Shown: positions 47,526-59,600, counted from the first letter of the stretch. The stretch is DNA of 64,000 nucleotides from Macrocybe gigantea (GCA_011319805.1 SJRY01000236.1:1-64000), one strand, 5' to 3'. Notes: a model not told the origin generated them from the sequence alone. Numbers and translations: made by a program.

Positions 47526-49474
47526 CTAAGTTAAATCATGACTGTCAGGCACTGGTGCCACCGCGTCATTGGATTGAACGAATTTCTGGGCCTGCGAAGC
47601 CAGGACCCTCCATCTGTTCAACTCTGAGCCTGAGACGGCAGACCGGCTGTTTTGGGACACCCGTTCGACGGCGTCAAGCAAGGAAGCAGCTAGCTTGGCT
47701 CTGAAAAACTCCATCTTCCGTTCGACTTTGCTCGCTTTTGGCTTCGTCTGCTTTCGACTGGAAAGCTGATCCTCGACGCCGCAATGATCGACGATGCGCA
47801 GGCACTGATTCAGAACTTTAGGGCTTCGAGAGGTGAGCGCGGTTTGCAGCATAGCGAGAGTATGTGCACGTCTGGCAGCAGGTTCCTGCCGGAGGTCCGT
47901 TTGTCCATCTGGGGCTCTGCCGCGACGGTGCCGTCAGCAAAGTCATCTGCATGGTATCCGGTCATGAGCTCAAACGTGCGCGTGGCCGAGTCCCAGTCAG
48001 CGGCGCGCCAGCATGCCCGGAAAACATAGCCATACGTCGTCAAGGAAGGCCGAATCTTGGGACCGTTGGAACCGATGATCTCTTGCCGAAGCATCCACTC
48101 GAGGGTTCGGAGGGCGTAAGGTGCGGAATCTGATTCGGAGTTGGGCAAGTTGAGGTAAGCTTTGAAGATTTCCTCGAGGTGCGCGCGATCAAGGATGGAC
48201 GGGCCGCCTTCTGACTCTGGCCGCCTCTTGACTTGTTGGAAGAAGTCATCAACGAGAGAGTACCTCTTGGTACGGTTGCACAGACTGAGAACTGCGGAGA
48301 AGGACTCTGCGCTCAACGCATATTTTCCCGGAGCGGGAGAGTCTCCAGATTCGGATAGGCCAAAATATTCACGGACAATCGCGAATGCCAGGTCATGTTC
48401 TGCAGGTCCGCCACGAGACAGAGCCGAGACGGCGGAGGATAAGACGTAGGGGTCGACTTTGAAGTCGGGTTTCTTGCGTGCAAGACTCTGCATCTGGTTC
48501 CACAGCAACTTGGCGTCGGAACCAATTTTACTGTCGGACAATGCGTTGCGAAAGCTGGCCATAACTTGGAACATGGCTCCGAAAATGTTGTGGTCTGGTG
48601 CAAGCCGCCCGTTTGTGTCCAGAGAGTAGTACACATCAAACATTTCCTGGTACTGTCCTGCGTCCCCTAGTATTTTGATATAAGCGGCGAGTGGTTGAAC
48701 GGAGAGTTCAGGACTTTCCGAGTCTTGTTTTTTGATGGAGGCCACGTGTCGGAGATATGCATCATACAAGGAACGGGCGTTGTTGAGCTGCTTTGGGTAA
48801 TGCGCCCATTGCTCGATGCGCGAAAGGCCTGATAGCATAGTTCGGAAGGTCCTCGTCGTCGGGCTGAAGCCTCGTCGCTTCATCTGTTCTGACAAATATC
48901 GGAATCTACACACACGAATAAAGGCCAGGGAATAGACGTACGTCGATATAAAGCTGGTACCCGAGCTTGTAACGCCCCGCTTTCATGCATTCCCAAATGA
49001 GGGTGTTCCAGACTGGGGTATTTTGAGCGTCCAGTGGCATCTTCTTCAGCGTGGAGACCGCCTCGTCAAGTTTGTTTTTGTCACATAACCGCTTCAGGCG
49101 AGATGCCAGGACGTACGGCTCGAGTAGCTTGACGTTGGACCTGTCTGGCGGTGGTTGCGACGGGTCGAGGTGCCGAGAGCGATAGAGCATCTGGGAAGCC
49201 CGTTTCGACGAATTCGCAGGAGAATCCTCGCCGTCCGGTCGTTCTGTATCTTCTGTGGGTTTGTTTAGGGCTTGGCGTCTCACATAGCGAGGGAGTTGTC
49301 GCTGAGTGGAGCCCACTCGCTCGTCTTCATTGACGGTCGCACGAAGCCATGTCGACGACGCTGAGCTGCAGAGGACGAGAAGGAGCGCGACTCCAGGGAG
49401 AATATTAACCTGCGAGCATAGACCGCTCTGCAGGACCGGGGAATCATGCACGCGTCGAGGATAGAAAAATGCAA
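47526..49474 (-). CDS. Mitochondrial PPR protein, two apparent frame breaks
   Basis: Pentatricopeptide proteins bind organellar RNA. The body holds helical-hairpin repeats of about 35 residues, e.g. LDEAVSTLKKMPLDAQNTPV and WNTLIWECMKAGRYKLGYQL, then SPTTRTFRTMLSGLSRIEQW, PLAAYIKILGDAGQYQEMFD, PDHNIFGAMFQVMASFRNAL, TYGYVFRACWRAADWDSATR. A single intron lies near 48,906-48,945. The start is open to doubt: ATG 49474 leads into an Arg/Ser-rich presequence (MIPRSCRAVYARRLIFSLES) typical of mitochondrial import, but it is one base out of frame with the body around 49,330-49,370. ATG 49484 is in frame but gives a hydrophobic, less typical start. Near 47,858-47,866 another one-base shift joins LLPDVH to TLAMLQTALTSRSPKVLNQ, extending the protein to a stop at 47,526. 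Both shifts behave as missing bases. I cannot assign it to a specific yeast PPR. Confidence 0.75.
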
Positions 49475-49566
49475 GCCATGTCAAGTGGTCACTTGACCTT
49501 TCTCATAGCTTACGTCATAATAGGACTTGATTCGGCGTTGCAATCGAGCGATGCTTCTCCGAACTG

Positions 49567-49572
49567 TATAAA
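49567..49572 (+). promoter_or_regulatory. TATA box of the secreted protein gene
   Basis: TATAAA lies 37 bases upstream of ATG 49609, closer than usual but well formed. It lies in the 134-base divergent space shared with the PPR gene. Confidence 0.5.
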
Positions 49573-49608
49573 TCTCACCACTGCAATGGTCTGAATCGTT
49601 GATGTACC

Positions 49609-50295
49609 ATGAGACTCGCATTGGCGTTTCTCCTCGTCGGTTTTGTTTCGCTCACGACCGCCGTTCCAACCTGGTTCGGCCTCAACACCCGCAGCTCCAT
49701 AAGCTCTCTTGTCCCAGGCGCAGCGTACATCGAAGCCCTGGGGGCAGTCCGCGGTAACCAATTGCAGCTCAAGCATCTCACCGTCCCAAACCCAGGTCCC
49801 TTTACCCGCATCGCAGTCTCTTTACAGTCTGCTGATCGCACACGACTGACAGGTCAGCCCGGAAATCTCACCGTCACGCCGGGTGGTGCACGATCGCCAC
49901 CGCTCTTTTACATCAATCATAAGCAGCTGTGGCAGTTCCATAACGAATCAGCAATATATCCGGTGAATGTCATGAATGCCACGAAAACATCCGAAATACC
50001 ATACCAGCTCGTTGTTGGAGAGAAAAAGGAAGGCGTCACTTCGGGCATGTGGAGATGGCACGGAACAATGCTCTTTTATGATCTTGGGTCGAGAGGCAGC
50101 ACGGGCCTATATTTCACGTGCCAGACCGAGCAAACTTACCCAGGAGTCTTCCTGTTTCTTGAGCCGTACGTGATGTTTTCTCGTTTCATTTCTTCCGAGC
50201 TTACCAGGTCCCTTGGACCTGCTCTCAGCGCGCCAACACCAGAAGGTTGCCAACCGATAACGTTGCATAGTTTTAGCCGCATTCAAAACCTTTGA
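49609..50295 (+). CDS. Secreted protein of unknown function
   Basis: ATG 49609 gives a clear signal peptide (MRLALAFLLVGFVSLTTAVP). The mature part of about 180 residues looks like a beta-rich extracellular domain (GNQLQLKHLTVPNPGPFTRI, PPLFYINHKQLWQFHNESAI, GMWRWHGTMLFYDLGSRGS, GLYFTCQTEQTYPGVFLFL) with two Cys and three possible N-glycosylation sites (NLT, NES, NAT). One intron (about 50,166-50,228) joins LEP to APTPEGCQPITLHSFSRI. I have seen the like annotated only as hypothetical in mushrooms. It has no GPI tail. Confidence 0.8.
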   Translation: MRLALAFLLVGFVSLTTAVPTWFGLNTRSSISSLVPGAAYIEALGAVRGNQLQLKHLTVPNPGPFTRIAVSLQSADRTRLTGQPGNLTVTPGGARSPPLFYINHKQLWQFHNESAIYPVNVMNATKTSEIPYQLVVGEKKEGVTSGMWRWHGTMLFYDLGSRGSTGLYFTCQTEQTYPGVFLFLEPYVMFSRFISSELTRSLGPALSAPTPEGCQPITLHSFSRIQNL

Positions 50296-50365
50296 CGACC
50301 TTTACGCATGATTTAATAAGCATCCATTTCTATGTGCAACGCGTGTTGCTGCCCAATCACATAAA

Positions 50366-52125
50366 TTACACGGTTTTCTGCTTGTTAATCGTCAGATTGA
50401 TCCGTCTTCCGACCGTAGCAAGTAGGAAGAGACTGAAAAAAGCTGTCGCGACTGCTAGTGGCTTCTGCAGATGAGCTCTCAGAGGCACTTTGTACGAGAC
50501 CTAACGATCGGTGGTGAGCAATCAACGGTGAAGACAAGACGTTGTCCACGCACGAGTACGCTCTGTGCATGTCTGATAGTCAGGTTTTTGTATTTAAAGA
50601 CCAGAGCTGGCCGCCCGACGGTATCCAGGTATGTCGAGTGCGTCGTGATCCACTGCGATTCGGCTGGGAACGGTGGCTGAAACTCGACGTCGCTAAGGTG
50701 ACAATTGTTCATCAGTTGGTTACTTTCGGCGAAGATAAACTCACGTCGCGCCTTCGGGCAAGATGATCTTGACTTCTGCATCGTCCACGACCGCGCCAGG
50801 TATCGGCGTCATGATAGGAATCTCGACGACGTACTTTCCATTCTTCGAATCGTAGCTCGCAGAGTTTGCAAGAGATGCATCCCATCCTAGCGTAAATGTA
50901 TAGTTCCAGCCCCGAGGAGAGGGTATCGAGGGCGCATCTCCAGAACGCTGGTACGCAAGGACGGACTGCCTTTAGGCACCGACGGGGCGACGCGGAGATG
51001 CGAGGTCGATACATTGCCGATCATGTCATAATAGTACGCGTTTTGGATACCGGGAGGGAGGTGCAGCGTTAATGCAGGTAGGACGTGGGGAGCTTGTTTC
51101 TTGAAGTATTGCTGCGACTGATGGTCTAGGCGAGAAAAGTGGCCCTTGAGACTTTTCACAACACATCAGCAAAAATGACCAAAAAAAAAGGTAGGTCGAA
51201 AGGGCTCGTACGTGGGACCAGCATTATAGAGTTGGATATCATCTTGTGTGTTGAGGTTGGCACCCCAATGACTGATCTCCACTGCTCGTTTGAGCTGGAG
51301 GATCTCCAGGACGGGCTGGTCGTGGTAGTAGTGCACAGTGACCGGTTGCTGGTACTTTGACGTAAACTCGCCGTTCGCAGAAGGTGGAATCTGCTTGTAT
51401 GGTCCGTAGGTCACCGTCGCGCCCGTCCTGTTGACAAGACCGTCGGCTGCGAATTCATCGACCTTGTCCGGTGTAGACCACGATATGATACGAGGCGCCA
51501 AAGCCCTAATCGAGGGACAAGTAGGTCAGCGAAACGGCTCAGGATGATCGGAAAAAGTCAGCGATGCGCACTTGACTCTGGTACGTTGAATGGACGTCGC
51601 GTACGGGCTCAGGACGAAGAGATCGAGCGTGTACTTGAGTGCCTGGTCGTCGTTCTGAGAAGCCGTCGCGGGCCACGGCGTCGTGACGTGTGTTTGGATG
51701 GCTTCGACGACAAGTTGTACGGTAGAGCCGGAGTCTAACGCCTTTGGAAGCTCCACGTCTATGAGATGGAAACCACTGTGTGTGGACAGGGCAATCAGTC
51801 ATTGCAACCTGCGTGCTATTACTGCGCAGCGCACCGATTGCTGTCAAAGCCATGTTCAGAGTATTTCAGCGGTTGCTGCCCGCCTTTGATCTTTATCTGC
51901 AGCCAACTGGTTGCTCCCTTTTCCCTGGGTGTGAGCGCGAGGGTGTACGTCTTTTGGCCGTTTTCTTGAGCCTTGATGGCGTATGTGGTCGTGACGTGTA
52001 CGACCGAGCCCCCAAGCTCGACGGTTCTCACGACGGCGGTGTTCTCAAACGGGGGTTGAGCTGCTGCACATAGCTGATACAGACAGAGAGAAAGGAAGGT
52101 GAGCCAGCGCCAGAGTGATAGCATG
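50366..52125 (-). CDS. OST1: Ost1/ribophorin I, oligosaccharyltransferase subunit
   Basis: Ost1 is part of the ER complex that transfers glycans to asparagine. ATG 52125 gives a signal peptide (MLSLWRWLTFLSLCLYQLC); ATG 52157 upstream would add 11 residues. Family stretches in order: FENTAVVRTVELGGSVVHVT, TYTLALTPREKGATSWLQIK, ELPKALDSGSTVQLVVEAIQ, LDLFVLSPYATSIQRTRVK, IISWSTPDKVDEFAADGLVN, YGPYKQIPPSANGEF, VLEILQLKRAVEISHWGANL, LKGHFSRLDHQSQQYFKKQA, RPRYPLLGGWNYTFTLGWDA, EIPIMTPIPGAVVDDAEVKI. The C-terminus has one membrane helix (LAVATAFFSLFLLATVG) and a short tail INLTINKQKTV. All exons joined are in phase; no break seen. Confidence 0.9.
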
Positions 52126-52225
52126 GCGAAGGTATTATAGCATGTAAATGTTGGCACGGATGTGACTGAGACGTGTCGCTACCATATTAGGAAAGATGGC
52201 ATTATTTCTATACGAATTTTATAGT

Positions 52226-53193
52226 CTACCAATACCACATTGGCCCTGGATTTCGCAATGGCTTGTCTTCGCGGACGATGCCTGCAGACACGATTTTCTT
52301 CAGCTTCCGCGCTCGCTCCTCGCGTTTTTGCTCTTCCAACGTCTTTCCTTCGTTGAGGACAACGTTGAGTTTCGAGTGTGGATGTGTACGGGTGCCGTAG
52401 TGACCTCTTCCTCTGGGTTCTACTCGTTTAGGCGGTCTGCGGCCTTTGGTTACCCACGCCTGCGCTGTGTAAGGAGTGTCGGAAAAACAAGGAATATAAT
52501 CATGTATGTGAACAATGCTCACCGACGACGAGTTTCGACTCGTTCAGGCGCTTATACCGAACGGCGTGATCTCGAGCGGTGGCGAGCATATTCATAATCC
52601 GCGAGCTGGCTCTCTTCTCGCTGAACTGCATTTGTAGGATGGCATAATCAATAGGTTTCCCAGAGATTTGCCTGCCGAGCTTGTTCAGCTTTCGATGCGA
52701 TATCTTGAAGTTCGCGGTCGAGTATTTATGCTGAAGAAAGGTTGAGAGACGAAACGCTAACACAAGCCGTTGAACAAGGGGACGAACCGATGTTGGTCTT
52801 GGCTTGATTTGTCTTCGCGGCAACAGCAGATCGACTTTGGGCTGCTGAGTGACCTTGGTCGGAGCTTTTGAAGGAGCGACTTCAAAAATGCTCCCTTTGC
52901 CTCCCTCCGCGGCTTGCTGTTTGCCCGCCTCGACCTCTTCCTTCGTCTGCTTGTCTTTCACACCAGGAACGAGCTTCTCCTTGACCCAGTCCAGAGGATT
53001 AAGATACGAAGCACTGAACAGGACACATCAATCGACACGAAGCGGACGGTAAGGTGAAAGCGACATACTACAATCTGGATTGCCGCCATCGAGCAGTATA
53101 GTGTGGTGCAGATGGCCGGACTGCGCGTCCCACTACGCAAAAACGGTCAGCAAACCCGGCAGCAACCACGCCATGTCGAAGAGCGGTTTGCAT
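52226..53193 (-). CDS. Mitochondrial ribosomal protein uL22m
   Basis: uL22 lines the exit tunnel of the large ribosomal subunit. ATG 53193 opens an Arg-rich presequence (MQTALRHGVVAAGFADRFCV), then across an intron (about 53,017-53,074) ASYLNPLDWVKEKLVPGVKD. The uL22 core is YSTANFKISHRKLNKLGRQI, PIDYAILQMQFSEKRASSRI, NMLATARDHAVRYKRLNESK and, after an intron, AQAWVTKGRRPPKRVEPRGR, GHYGTRTHPHSKLNVVLNEG. It ends PLRNPGPMWYW. The gene is divergent from Yos1, with 151 bases between the two starts. Confidence 0.85.
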
Positions 53194-53344
53194 GGTTAGG
53201 CCAAGGACATGAATTTGTTGGTCACATGTGTCCCGTACTTGCAGGCATGACCACAACAAGACACAACAGCTATGATGCCTGTACCTCGTCTGGCACCTCG
53301 CAGGGCCGCTCTCAGCCAACCACGAAGCGCTTTCACCGCGGGCA

Positions 53345-53763
53345 ATGATGTCTTTGCTCGGAAAAATCCTCAAAGTGTCCCTCCTTCTCATCAACGCCAT
53401 CGCCGTCCTCAGTGAAGACCGGTTTCTGGCCGGCGTACGTGTTCCACTCCCCGTTTGAGCAACGTGGGACCTTCGGAGAACTGACACGAATGTGCCTTTC
53501 GACAGTCGGATGGGTGTCGTCAAGTCATCCGCAGGCCGCCAACGCAGCTTTTCACAATTCATACGACCAGACAGGTTATGGTGCCGTGCAGCCCGACGTA
53601 GGGCTCAAAGCTAGACTAATTGACCTCATCAGCGCTGTGAGGACCCTTATGCGAAGTTTGTCCATCTCTCAAGTCTCGTCTCGTTGAGACTCTGACGTGC
53701 CTTTCAGTACCCCTTATAGGCATAAATATTCTTGTCATTATCTACGAAGTCCTGCTCGGTTAA
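53345..53763 (+). CDS. YOS1: Yos1-like ER-Golgi transport protein
   Basis: Yos1 forms a complex with Yip1 and Yif1 and is needed for budding of COPII vesicles. ATG 53345 gives MMSLLGKILKVSLLLINAIA and VLSEDRFLAG, the first membrane helix and the family signature. Exon 2 (about 53,506-53,654) has GWVSSSHPQAANAAFHNSYD and LKARLIDLISAVRTLMR. Exon 3 gives IPLIGINILVIIYEVLLG, the second helix, and TAA at 53,763. The joint between exons 1 and 2 needs one extra base: the obvious donor GTACGTG at about 53,435 leaves the frame one short, or a GC-AG donor is used one residue earlier. The total of about 95 residues fits the family. Confidence 0.85.
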
Positions 53764-53815
53764 TTGTACTACATTTACACATCAGGAACGTCAAAACGTC
53801 GCCCGTGTGGACAAC

Positions 53816-54698
53816 CTAGTCGCTGTTGAGTCGCTCGTATTCTTGGTTGATCTGGTCCACAAAGTCGTTGACAGTATGCCCTTTCTGAAATGACCTCGCA
53901 TTCAACCGTTGCGACTTTTTGTATTAAAAACAAAGGGATGGCATACCTCGCATTTCTGCCATATTCCGTCATGAACGCAGACCTCGCGGTTGTTGATCAT
54001 CACGGTACAACTCTTTCTGTTTAAAGAGGTTAGTCAGTTAGGTGCAGAAAACGAAAAAAGTGACGGGCAGCATGCGTTATTCCGAGCTTCTTGGTGGCCT
54101 TGATGTTCTCATGCAAGAGATGAATCCCCTCCTTTCCCTTTCCACTTCCGTCGATGCCTGCACAGCGTCCAGAACCACCCTTTTCCCAGTCGATGCCTGC
54201 GGTATGAGCGCATTTCAGGGCCAGTTCAGGTCTCCCGACTGCTTCGCGCCCGTCGTAATTCTGGCACTGGACAAACTCCCACCAGTTCTTCCGATTCTCG
54301 TGCTTTGCGACGCAAAGCTGTTGCACGTTGCCGGCACATTCCTGGGCACCGTGCATGCATGTGACCCCGAACTCGCTGTCGGAAGAGTTGATCCTTGAAC
54401 GGTGCATGAGCATCTTATACTTGGCGAGACAAATCTCGCTGTAAGATGAAATCGTACTTTGCGACGTATGTCAGTGAGAGCTGGATCTTATCGCCGACTT
54501 TCTCAAGGACCTGATTGAACAAATTCTCGCAGAGCATGGCGTCTGGGCAGCGGCTCATGACACCCAGCGTCACCGGGACTTTGATGTCATCGCTAGCTAT
54601 GCCACGAGGAGCCACTTGAAGGGTAGCTGGAGGATGGGGGACGGCAAGTACAGGGCTGCGGCGAGAGGAACACCCAACAGGAGGGGGATGGCGTGCAT
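53816..54698 (-). CDS. GILT-like secreted thiol reductase homologue
   Basis: GILT proteins reduce disulfides in acidic compartments through a CxxC pair. ATG 54698 gives a signal-like start (MHAIPLLLGVPLAAA). The domain then reads VPVTLGVMSRCPDAMLCENL, QVLEKVGDKIQLSLTYVAK, then INSSDSEFGVTCMHGAQECA, GNVQQLCVAKHENRKNWWEF, VQCQNYDGREAVGRPELALK, IDWEKGGSGRCAGIDGSGKG, and ends GHTVNDFVDQINQEYERLNS. The position of the reductase CxxC holds C-P-D-A, with a further Cys three residues later, so the classical redox pair is absent, as in other mushroom members I recall. The signal peptide and the domain are one base out of frame at about 54,650-54,662 (another probable missing base). It lies 66 bases downstream of the Mix23-like gene on the same strand. 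Confidence 0.75.
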
Positions 54699-54763
54699 GT
54701 TGAGGAGAAAGACGCAATGAAATGTTTGTTTGGCGATGACGTCTTTTTATCGTAATCAACTGA

Positions 54764-55547
54764 CTACTGCGATGCCTCCTCCCAAATCTTGCGCCCTTCT
54801 GTTTCTGATGCTGGCGGCGAAAAATATTGACATCGCGACCGGAATGCTGCGGGCGTTGTTTAGCAGCGCATACAAACCAGAAGAGCAGCGACTGACCTTC
54901 GACTGCTCGTTTCCGAATGATGCTTTCCACTCGCAGCTCGTTGTGCACCTGCGTCCGCTGGTCGGCTTTGGTTCAGCGTCCGCATATGCCGGTGTGATAG
55001 AGCGACACTCTACCTTGACTTCGTCCTCATAAATGGCCGCCTGCGTTCTCCTTCGGGTGACCGGATCATTCGACTGCTCCTCCATGGCCTGCTTCTTCTC
55101 ATTCACTGACTGATCTACAACCATCACGCAGTAGTCGACGAGTTTCGTGCGCTGCGACCAGTTCGCTGCAACTGGCGTCTCAGCGCAATGACATAACCCC
55201 ACACGAGAAAAGTGGACGCACCGACAAGCTCTCTCCACATCTGTAAACACGCTTGCTCTTGTATGTTGGGCACGGTGAGGTCCTGTGTCCGCTGCTTGTC
55301 GCGCATGACGGCGTTCGCGCGGTTAAGCCTCATCACGATCGTGTCGTCTATGCGTCTGTACTCTTTCAGAATCTCTGATCAAGTCACATTTCGTTCAGTG
55401 CCAAAAATTGTGCTACAGAGGGGAGTCGCTGTCACCTTTGAACAATGAGAGATCGTGACAGGTCGATGGAGAAACATGAACTACCTGCGTCGTCTGGCTG
55501 GGTGCCTGCAATGCTGCACTTCCGAGTGGAGGCTGTTTAGAAGACAT
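54764..55547 (-). CDS. Mix23/CCDC58-like mitochondrial intermembrane-space protein
   Basis: Mix23 (CCDC58, Cid2 in fission yeast) is a small intermembrane-space protein linked to protein import. ATG 55547 gives MSSKQPPLGSAALQAPSQTT, then CHDLSLFK and, over short introns, ILKEYRRIDDTIVMRLNRAN with the family's D-D-x-I pattern, QEQACLQMWRELV, NWSQRTKLVDYCVMVVDQSV, TRRRTQAAIYEDEVK, HNELRVESIIRKRAVE and finally AFRSRCQYFSPPASETEGRK with stop at 54,764. Cysteines at the start and end of the helical part could form the CxnC disulfides. The assignment rests on pattern memory, so moderate. Confidence 0.65.
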
Positions 55548-55645
55548 GATGCTATGTAATAGTCGCGTGGGCAGGAGATAGGTTGACGAGGAATTTGGTC
55601 TTGTTTGTATGTGGGTATATATGATGTTTATTACAATACATATCA

Positions 55646-56331
55646 TCAAGATAAATCCATGGGCTCGAACGGTTTTTTAGAGGATGAGATCGTCATCTCG
55701 CTCCAGTCGGCCTCTTCCATCGTTTCCTGAACGCGTTTAGAATTCCCGATGAACATGAATGGCGCTGCTGGCATAGATTGTGTAGCCGTCAGCTGGCGGT
55801 GAGGCTTTCGCAGGGGTTTGACTGGTCTGTTTAGACGCGCAGCAATTTCTTCTTTGACCTGGTCATCGACGATCGCGTCGTCATCGACATCCGTGTCTCC
55901 GGCGTCTTTCTCGGAGTCGTACCCTTCTTCCCTTGTCCTCTTCTTTGCAAATGCCACGTTAGTATTTTCCCCTGTTAGTGGGGAAGCATAAACGTCCCGC
56001 AATGTATCACTTGCAGAACGAAAGATGTGGTTCTCGGAGCGAGTCGTAGTGAAGGAGGTTGATGATGTTCGGTAGCCTTCTGTCACGCCTTTGGGAGCAG
56101 CCATCAATCATGTCTAAATCAGTATGCGACGAACAACATATGACGAACTCTTCCTGGCACGCAGACCTACGTTCCTCAATTGCGCAACGAGGTCGGGGTG
56201 CGTGCTTCGGAAGAGAAATCTGTACAACGAATTGGCACGACGATGTGTGCATACCTGGAGTGAGTCGAGGCGTCATAGCCGAGGGTGGTCTCGCGCTTCT
56301 CATCGGTCAAGATGCGCTTTGCGGTGGACAT
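55646..56331 (-). CDS. Unknown disordered protein
   Basis: I do not recognise it. ATG 56331 gives MSTAKRILTDEKRETTLGYD followed by a donor GTATGC at about 56,255; the second part runs from about 56,105 (PKGVTEGYRTSSTSFTTTRS) to 55,646 and is rich in Ser, Thr, Lys and acidic residues: FAKKRTREEGYDSEKDAGD (possible nuclear-localisation patch), DVDDDAIVDDQVKEE, and an end DWSEMTISSSKKPFEPMDLS. The phase of the single intron does not work out with the visible acceptors, so the joint is wrong or one base is missing. A nuclear regulatory protein is possible but not shown. Confidence 0.5.
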
Positions 56332-56654
56332 GGTCACGGTAGAGGACACACCCAAACGCGGAACACGTGATGCAACAGTTTGCAGGACGGCCTCGACTCT
56401 CGAGATGGCTCTTCGGGGCCTGACGAGAGCAGAAATGAAGAAAATGGGTAGTCTGGATCCGCAACAGCTGAGCAATTTCAGGACAAAGATTTGGGTCCGT
56501 GTGGAAAAAAACGGATAATTCGTTCGGCAGAATGTACGGCGCCGGACATGCGTTCGAGTGATCCTGATGCTGCGACGGTTCTTATTCTTTCTCCAACCCA
56601 ACACTTCGCTCCCCTCCCTGGCCGGTGGGCTCGCCCTCCCCTCCTACGCCATTC
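56332..56654. other. Divergent promoter region
   Basis: Between the unknown protein (leftward) and the Kelch membrane protein (rightward). It contains no gene and no clear TATA box; the 3' part is CT-rich up to the ATG. Confidence 0.45.
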
Positions 56655-59600
56655 ATGGTCTGCGCTGGAGTCCTTGATGGTGTCAATGCCCTCCTTTTAT
56701 CCTTCCTCATCTTCATCCTTCTCGTGAATGCCCAAGTCCCATCCACGAACACGCCCGTTCCGCCTCTCCAGTGGATCAATCTCACCGGCCTCCTACAAGG
56801 CTCCCCTGCCCCACCATTGAAAGACGCCGCCATTGGCTATGACGAAAACAGGTACGTCGTGTCTTCTCGCACCTGCTTTTTCTCCGCCTAGTCCTTATCT
56901 GACGCTTGCTCCTTCTTCAAGCCGCTCCCTCATCATATTCGGCGGAGAATCCGCCAACGGCATCGCCCAATCATCAACGTATCTGTGCGCGCTTATTGCA
57001 TCACTTGTGTTGCGTTATTCATGTTCTCAAACCACGCCTTTGCAATTGTCTGCAGTTTGAACCTCGATACATTGACCTGGTCCGTGCCGTCGCCGCCTTT
57101 GAATCTTCAAAAATCACCCGCTGCAAGGAGTGCAGCCGTCGCAGGTTGTGATTTTGCTGCCAGCAAGTACGCCACTGCCTTTTTTTCTTTTTTTGCGTTT
57201 ATTCTCACTTCAGAATCACCATCGGTCATCTATAGCCGACATGGGTTCGTGGTTATGGGTGGCAAGGGATCGGATGGCAAGCCTCTGTCCGACGTCTGGG
57301 TGTGTTCGCGGCGATCTTTTGGGTCATAATGTCGTCCTCATTTTCGCTTTCCAGGAATATGACTTTATCAATCAGTTCTGGTCACAGGTGGTTATAAGCC
57401 CTGGTGGCCCGTCCCCTCGGTGGGGAGCGTCGGGGGGAATCGATCCCTCCACGGATCCCATCCCGGATCCTATAGTACCAGGTCCGAACAACACCTTGTA
57501 CTACGTCGGCGGATTCGACGGAAGCCACTCGCTATCCTTATCAGACGTCTGGAGGCTGAACATTTCAGGCACCTTGTCTTCCAACCTTCCGAACAGCGCC
57601 GCCGGAAGCTGGGACCATCTGACCATCGGTACCCTGCCTTCTAGGGTTATCAGTCAGGGACCGTCCTGTCCCAGAGGGTCCTCGTCACTGGCGGCTGCGC
57701 TAGCCTCTCGCAGAATGAAGCGTGCGCCACCCAAGAATCATACATCATTGACGTCCAGCATCAGTCGCAGGCCTCTCGCGATGGTTGTCCAGCACCCCGT
57801 GTCAGCCCGGTCATCGTGCGAAACACCAACCAGTTCTCTGCCGCGTTTGGTTCCCAGGTTTTTCTTCTGCTCGGCAGTTTTGATTCTTCGATGTGGCAGG
57901 ACGACAATGGCCTTGCCAATGGAGAAGTCGTGAGTGGATGTCCGCTTCGTTGCAGCACTTTCTGGCTAACAGTCGATAATCAGGCCATCCTGGATATCAA
58001 TACGGGGTCCTGGAGTAGAGTCCTTCCATCTGGCGATCCAGGATCTACAGGCAAGATCACATTCCCTGGACCAAGAGAAGGCGCCGCCTCTTTTGCGTAC
58101 CACAACGCGCTTGTTGGATCGTCTCGCAATTCTTCGGCTGACATCATAGTAAGCACCGCAGTCCTTCGTCGCAACAGTCGCATTCACTCCAGAAACAGGT
58201 GTTTGGTGGTCGCGACTCATCAGGAAAAGTTTTATCCGAGGTCTGGTTGTTGCGTGCCTATTCTGCAATTTTGACATCCTCTGGTGCAACTTGGTCAGGC
58301 TCCGGTGACGGCCGACTGCAATCAGGCATCAATGCCAACGGCGCTGGTGTTAGCATACAATACATGTCGAAATGTGCTTCCCGCACGTCGTCGTCACCAG
58401 GTACTTCAACCGGTCCTTCAGGCACGAATCCCAGCCCAACGTCGTCAAACGGCTCCACTCAGAACATCACCCATGACGCGTTTGACGCCTCCATCGTCCA
58501 TAAAGTGCTGTCCCCAATATCTCTAATCATTTTCCAACCTATATTTATTCTATATCGAATCCTATCCCCCCATTACCTTGACGGTCAGCTGGTTCCTGCG
58601 TATATCGCTTACAGGCATATATTTGCTGCTGTAGTTTTGGCGGCATATGTGCTGGGCGTCGCAGGAGTTGCCATCGCATTCACTTCTGCCACGCATACTA
58701 GCAACTTCTCCACTGACGGCGCCGTCCAGAAATCCATCCTCCAGACTGGTCATTCGATCGCCGGTCTTATATTTTTCCTCTGCATGTATGGCCTTCTTCC
58801 CGGACTGCTGATCATCTCGCTCTGCCGACAGTATTTCGTCGATTCTTCACATTCATCGGAGAAGCCGAGCGGGCACCAAGACTACGTCGATTCGCCCACC
58901 GCGGACAAGCCGCCTTCCAATCATGGTCACTCGCGAAGTGCCCCTCATAGCCTGCACAACGCCTCCCCGCCATCGTCTCCGCGCCCGCGCACTAATTCCT
59001 GGGGACCGTCCAGCTTATGGCGTCGCAGCCAGGAGGGTGGTCAATCCAACGACAGCGATTCCGCGCTGTCGGCTGGCGCGCCCCGAGCATTTGAGGTCCT
59101 CAACCGTCCCCCGCGGAATAAACCGGCCAGCTCGAGCTGGCTCGCCGTCCCGCATTCAGACGAGCGAGTCGGCCCGCGGTCCCTCAGCGACATCGACTGG
59201 TTGCAACGCCGTCGAAGTTTGAACACAGTGGTGAGTCTACGGGCACCAGCGATGTCGACGATGACAAGCTCATTCAATGGCACGTTTCACAGGGAGAATT
59301 GGACTATGTCATTACGCAGGCGCAACGGGCCCAGATGTCCGCGACGCCTGCAACGGCGGATGCGCTGGTGTCCAACCCAGAAGCAAGACCGTCCCCGCAG
59401 CCGTTCCCCAAGATGCCCATCGTACTGATTCACCTTCTAATACAAATATGTGTACTCGCACTCTGTATTCTCACCCTCGTCGCACTCTGGATGCATGCGC
59501 ATCCCGCCTTCTTCGCCGTCTTCCTGGCCTGGTCCGCCGCGTTCTACATCGCTATGTTCGTCTCTACCCTCCGCGTTCGCCCGCAAAACTCCCTCCTCTA

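Noticed and set aside
53068..53562. 164-codon minus-strand ORF across Yos1 exon 1 and the uL22m start
   Set aside because: Antisense to recognised Yos1 exons and in part the uL22m presequence in its own frame; no independent similarity.
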